A stretch of DNA of 64,000 nt from Synanceia verrucosa. Lineage: Eukaryota; Chordata; Actinopteri; Perciformes; Synanceiidae. Both the position numbers and the translations under genes were made by a program. Below, one piece after another: positions 59,901 through 64,000 of the stretch. Location of the stretch: assembly GCA_029721515.1 (NCBI GenBank), contig CM056553.1, positions 7,384,349 through 7,448,348 of the forward strand, given 5' to 3'. Below the pieces are notes generated by a model. It did not search any database and was not told the origin of the DNA. It saw only the letters and a list, made by a program, of their open reading frames with translations. Each line of letters starts with the position of its first letter. Within the stretch, counting starts at the first letter, position 1.

Positions 59901-61021
59901 ATTGAGCATAAGGACACACACACACACACACACACTCGCAGCACAGTGAGTCACTGGGCTGGAGAGATATTTCTAAAACCTTAACCTGTCCCTGGGTGCA
60001 TCTTTTAAAGATGTTCAAACACAGCGCCTGCCTTTGTTCAAGAACTGCAAAGCATTCAGCATTTGATCTGTAATTATTGGACACATGCAGAAAAAATACA
60101 TTTGAATTAATCCAAACTCCCCCCTTCCCCATACCCAAACAACATAGAGCTAGTCTTCATCGTCAACTCACTCCAGCTCTTCCCAGAGCGGCCCATGAAT
60201 TCGTTGGTCTCTGCATTCCACAGGTATGTCTTAATGTCGTCTATTTTCTGGTGGAGCGTCCTCTTGGGTAATGGCCTGCGCTTCCATCGCTCAAAGTTCA
60301 GGTCTTCCTGTTCTAGAGGCTGGTGCTCGGCCAACTCCTCCTGCTCTTCCTCCAGCTCTTGGCCATGTTTGAGTATCACTTTGTGAGGCTGGTGGAAAGA
60401 AGAAGGAGAGAAAAAGCCCTCACCACACATATCCTCAACTCCTGAGCTCTGCAGACAACCTATTTGCTTTTCGCAATGCAGGAAAAAAATGGCATGCCTT
60501 CTGATCCGAGTATGACAGGCGATACAAACTGCCAGAGAGCGCTCTGCATATTAATGAACATCGCACTGATGGTCCTGTCCCCCTGTTTCTGCAAATTATA
60601 AACCCGCTGGTGACCTCTCTGGCTCTCGTTGGGAGAGCTGACCTCCTCTGGATGGACCCTCCTGCTTGGAGCAGCAGCTGCAGACAGCAGAGCTGGAGGG
60701 TCACTCTGACAGCCAGATGTTACTCACTGACTCTCAGCATCCACGGGCCAGGACACACAGATCCCAGAGGAACCATGGGACGCTTTGTGTCACTTTATCT
60801 GTAAGAGTTCGGCTTTCAAAATAATCTAAAATGTTTTTATGCTGACTTCATTATTGAGTTAATAATAACGTTAAAAACATCTTTAGTGCCCGTGGGAAAG
60901 ATGCCCTTTGCTGCGTCTGCGTTTTCTATAGAATATTTTTAATATCAGCACTTACAACACTTGGCGGGTGGTTTTTGATGATGGTCTCTTCAGCTCCTCC
61001 TTCTGTGGAACTGGGCTCCAT
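56935..61021 (-). CDS. atp1b4: Na+/K+-ATPase beta family member ATP1B4 (BetaM)
   Basis: Eight coding exons on the minus strand: 61021-60956, 60388-60172, 58719-58591, 58469-58365, 58012-57813, 57420-57364, 57268-57176, 57096-56935; 1029 nt, 342 residues. Beta subunits fold and deliver the pump alpha subunit; in fish ATP1B4 is thought to act as a true beta subunit, while in placental mammals it became a nuclear-envelope muscle protein. Type II layout: Glu-rich cytosolic N-tail (LEEEQEELAEHQPLEQEDL, about 31-50), one membrane span (about 95-122), then an ectodomain starting SPYHPTFNDRVMPPG. Six ectodomain cysteines (IRC, KAC, GDC, KPC, VTC, VQC) make the three expected disulfides. The last exon carries VGVQFDSHIHVQC. 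It ends SVTFSLDVGA. Tail-to-tail with lamp2. Confidence 0.95.
58720..60171. other. atp1b4 intron 2
   Basis: 1.45-kb intron with a CA microsatellite at 59914-59935. ORFs here overlap the CA tract or lack domains. Confidence 0.65.
59914..59935. repeat. (AC)n microsatellite
   Basis: About 11 AC units in atp1b4 intron 2. Confidence 0.9.
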
Positions 61022-61170
61022 GATCTTCACAGACGGAAAAATCACCTGTTAAACCAACCAACATCTATGCATGCCCCTGACTCAACATCTGCATTTGCAC
61101 AACAACAATGCCAACCTGGATAACTTCATCTTCAATCAGACACAGAGAAATAATTCTTACAATGACTTAC

Positions 61171-61480
61171 CTGAAGTTTTGTTTGCGATAGAAACGCGTG
61201 TGTCGAAAGCCCTCTTGACCCCCAGAAAAAAAAAATAATGTCTGTCAAAAAGTGTGTGATTTCATTAGAAAGTTTTAGGCTTGCAATGGGGACCGAGTGA
61301 GGAGAGCCTCCTGCAACTAAGCGCGCATCGTAGTGAATGAACGCTGGACGGAGACAGAAAGACTGGGGGGTGGGATACAAAGTGCTTTTTTTTGGACCTG
61401 GAGACGTTTTGGCAGCGGCCTGGACCACAGCACTGCATTCAATACACGCACACCATCGGCCATTGTCCTCTAAGCTGGGC
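61171..61480 (-). promoter_or_regulatory. Probable 5' non-coding exon of atp1b4
   Basis: On the minus strand AACTTCAG|GTAAGTCATT is a strong donor at 61170-61169, and an acceptor-like GTCTGTGAAG ends three bases before the ATG at 61021. A TATA box at 61508-61515 would place the transcript start near 61480. Together they suggest a roughly 300-nt leader exon. Inferred from signals only. Confidence 0.5.
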
Positions 61481-61507
61481 TAAGACTGAAGCAAAGCCTG
61501 AATACAA

Positions 61508-61515
61508 TATTTATA
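61508..61515 (-). promoter_or_regulatory. Probable TATA box of atp1b4
   Basis: TATAAATA on the minus strand in context AGCTATAAATATTG, upstream of the proposed leader exon. Confidence 0.5.
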
Positions 61516-61519
61516 GCTT

Positions 61520-64000
61520 ATCCCCAGCTCAAGACACAGTTGTCAATCACTGCCTGGCTGCATACTGTACGTGCTGAAAGGAGAATTAACGCGTTTACTT
61601 ACTTTACTTTTATTTTTGTTGTTTTATTGTTATTATTATTATTGCACGGGGATATAGCCTATTGACTATGCAACAAAAGAATTGTAAATTAAACACGGGT
61701 CATTAGGTAGGCCTCTTGTCTCTGCACATGCATGCATGCTGATCCAGTCGCCAGCCAGCTCCACAGACTCCTGCAGCAGCAACTGCTTCCCATCAGCTCC
61801 CCTCTGGTCAACTTCAAGTCGTCCTCATCCCTGGTTTCCCATCTGCACGCCGGTCACGTAACGCTCTGCTACCCCATGTAAAAAGTAGGAGATGGGGGGG
61901 AGAGTTTTTTTTCCCTTCCTCTTTTACATGAAAAGAGACATTGCGTCATGGAAAAAAATCTGTTCTTAGAGATTTGCGCGGCTAAAACGTGCATGTGTTC
62001 CTGTGCGTGTGCGTGATTTTGCGTGGGCATTTTACAGTAGAGGTCAGTTCTCACCACATAAGGACATTTAGAGGAAAGGAAGAAAAGAAAAAAAACACCA
62101 GAAGATTTTTAAGTGAAAGTCCACTTACATAAAGCTTTAATTTCATGCACCTGCATGCAAATTAATGTTCTTGTTCTGATTCATTAATGCCAATTCAATT
62201 CTCCACTGTAGGGAACTCAATACATTGTCCCAAGTGCTTATATACAAATAAATGTTTTGTCCTATATGACCTGACCACAAAGCGTCTGTGTTTTTATTCA
62301 TGCAAACCTCCAACATATTTTATAATTTGATTAAACACACATTAGGATGTGTGTCTGCTTGATAAACCGCCCTTATAGAGCAATTTGGATGTCCCAGTGC
62401 CTTGCTTAGCTTTACCCGTGAAAAAAGCACAATGTTGCTTCTAAAGACACTTTATACATTACAAATTCCACAGGAGTACATCATCACCTGTCATATGAAT
62501 GGAAATTTGGGACAGGGTTTATGCCATTTAAGCAACATAATATTGTGAAAATGCAATACAGTTGGGTTGTATTTTTTAATTTAATTTAAAATCAGGCAAC
62601 TGCAAAAAAAAAAAAGGAAAAAAAAAAAGAATGAGGACAACTGAATGTGCATCGGACATTTCAGTGTCTTAGTTAAGCCAAAGTTGTGTGTGTCAACAGA
62701 GAGAGCACCCCCAGTAATAGTAATAAAATACAGAAATATTATTAATATTTTAATAGTTTTCAATGGATGGACTAAAGTTACAAATTAGCAAGCAAACATT
62801 GAATATTTAATTAGTTATTATTTTGTCATTGGTAAAATAAAAAAACCAAAAAGACATAAGAGATAAAATTAGTTATCTAGTTAAGTAAAAATAAAAGGTA
62901 TAAAAATAAATGTAAATACAGTTTTGTGTAATGACTTTTACCTTAATGTTTGTGGTTGCTGTGCATTTTCAGCCTCATTCAGTGCTGCTCCTACTGTAAA
63001 TTAAATAGTAATGTCTCCTTTTATAGCTAACCTCAAGTGAAATCCAAGTGGATCCCTTTTATTTCAGATTATAGTCACTGTGTACCATGGGAAAACTCGT
63101 CTTCAGAGTTTAAAATCCTAAAGTACTGAAGGCAGCACGTGTCACTGTGTTGGTTAATTCATGCGCTGCTCCTTGAATGTCTGACAGCTCTTGAACGCAC
63201 CACTATTTTCTTGACAGAAGATGGCGCCCGATGCTCGGCCTGAACGCTGACCTGTCCTAAACTACTATTTACTTTCTCCTAACCCATGTTAGAAAGCTAC
63301 AAATCCACGTAAGACTCAGCAGTATGAAACAAAAATTAACATGCTAATTATTATTTATTTGAAACCATGTGACGTAAAACAGGCTTTCATTTGAATGGTT
63401 TCTCCCTGCTTCATGTGATAAACCCACAGGTAGTGACCTTCCCTAACAGCTATCTCTCTCTTTTTAATTAATTCACATTGCCTATATTTGCTAAATTAAA
63501 CACTGTACCACCTTTGTTTTAAATCCCACATTTGTCCTCAACGCTTCGTCCCTTATCGCCTAGCTTGTAACGTTAACCGTTTAAATTAAAACCGTTACTG
63601 CACCAACGTTAGCTTATTTTCTTACAAATGGCGGAATATGTGTCTCTCGGTATACATATATTTTGTCGAAGGAGGCCAAATGATGAGAATACCCACTTGG
63701 TTTTTAATTACTCTGACGGTTTAAAATTTGAACTTGTGACCTAGCTTAAACATTAGCTGCTGACAGGCTTGTAACCTAAGTAACATGGTGATTTACGGTG
63801 CAAACCATCACACACTCCGGGGGAAACTGATAACATGTTAGCTAAGTACCGTTACACCGAAACAAATTCAAGTAACGGTTGTTTTTTCAGTTGTGTGTGT
63901 GACATGCGCACACACAGCCAGCCGCATCAGCAGCAGCAGCAGCAACAAGGACCAACCGTCCGACACCGACACATCGTGAGGACGGAGGCTGACGGATTAA
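61520..64000. other. Right-edge region without a recognised gene
   Basis: AT-rich to about 63200, then gradually more CpG-bearing, with AACGTTAGC-like motifs (63600) and five CAG units at about 63930. The last 400 bp look like a promoter or 5' UTR. In human the next gene after ATP1B4 is TMEM255A, as I recall, so its fish counterpart may begin beyond the edge; nothing in the window proves this. Confidence 0.35.

Noticed and set aside
59689..60138. 149-codon minus-strand ORF
   Set aside because: It reads through the CA microsatellite inside atp1b4 intron 2 and has no domain; the flanking exons join in frame without it.

Overview
This window is vertebrate nuclear DNA, almost certainly from a teleost fish. 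Evidence: short GT-AG introns, many TG/CA, TTA and CTC microsatellites, teleost-type repeats (L2-like LINEs, a V-SINE-like tRNA-derived SINE, Tc1 and hAT remnants), and fish versions of well-known vertebrate genes. Nothing prokaryotic is present, so there are no operons, CRISPR arrays or ribosome binding sites. Genes were rebuilt by joining exons at splice sites read by eye; in all eight the summed exon lengths give an intact reading frame.

Layout, left to right: eva1c (-, 408-5050), a membrane protein with two SUEL lectin domains; clic2 (+, 9017-13097), a glutathione-transferase-fold chloride channel protein; urp1 (-, 13838-15705), a urotensin-II-related prohormone ending in ACFWKYCVTN; c1galt1c1/Cosmc (+, 18493-19446), the chaperone of T-synthase; mcts1 (-, 22103-23750), a PUA-domain translation factor; cul4b (+, 25760-35365), a cullin scaffold containing a U12-type AT-AC intron; lamp2 (+, 36734-53995), with three alternative last exons matching the human B, A and C forms; and atp1b4 (-, 56935-61021), a Na,K-ATPase beta-family protein. 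The last 2.5 kb shows no coding sequence I can support.

The block c1galt1c1-mcts1-cul4b-lamp2-atp1b4 has the order and relative orientation I recall from human Xq24. This supports calling the cullin CUL4B and the LAMP LAMP2 rather than their paralogues. The neighbours are not an operon; their products act in different places (Golgi/ER glycosylation, translation re-initiation, nuclear ubiquitin ligase, lysosome, plasma membrane).

Mobile DNA lies mostly in introns: a 5'-truncated LINE interrupted by a 191-bp inverted-repeat element in eva1c intron 1; a 4.3-kb L2-like LINE inserted between the arms of an inverted repeat in lamp2 intron 2; a SINE nested in a Kolobok-like element between c1galt1c1 and mcts1; several repeats in cul4b intron 6; and a decayed BED zinc finger in lamp2 intron 8. 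I found no convincing new biological system. The strongest points for follow-up are the U12 intron, the three LAMP2 tails, the urp1 gene and the nested repeats.
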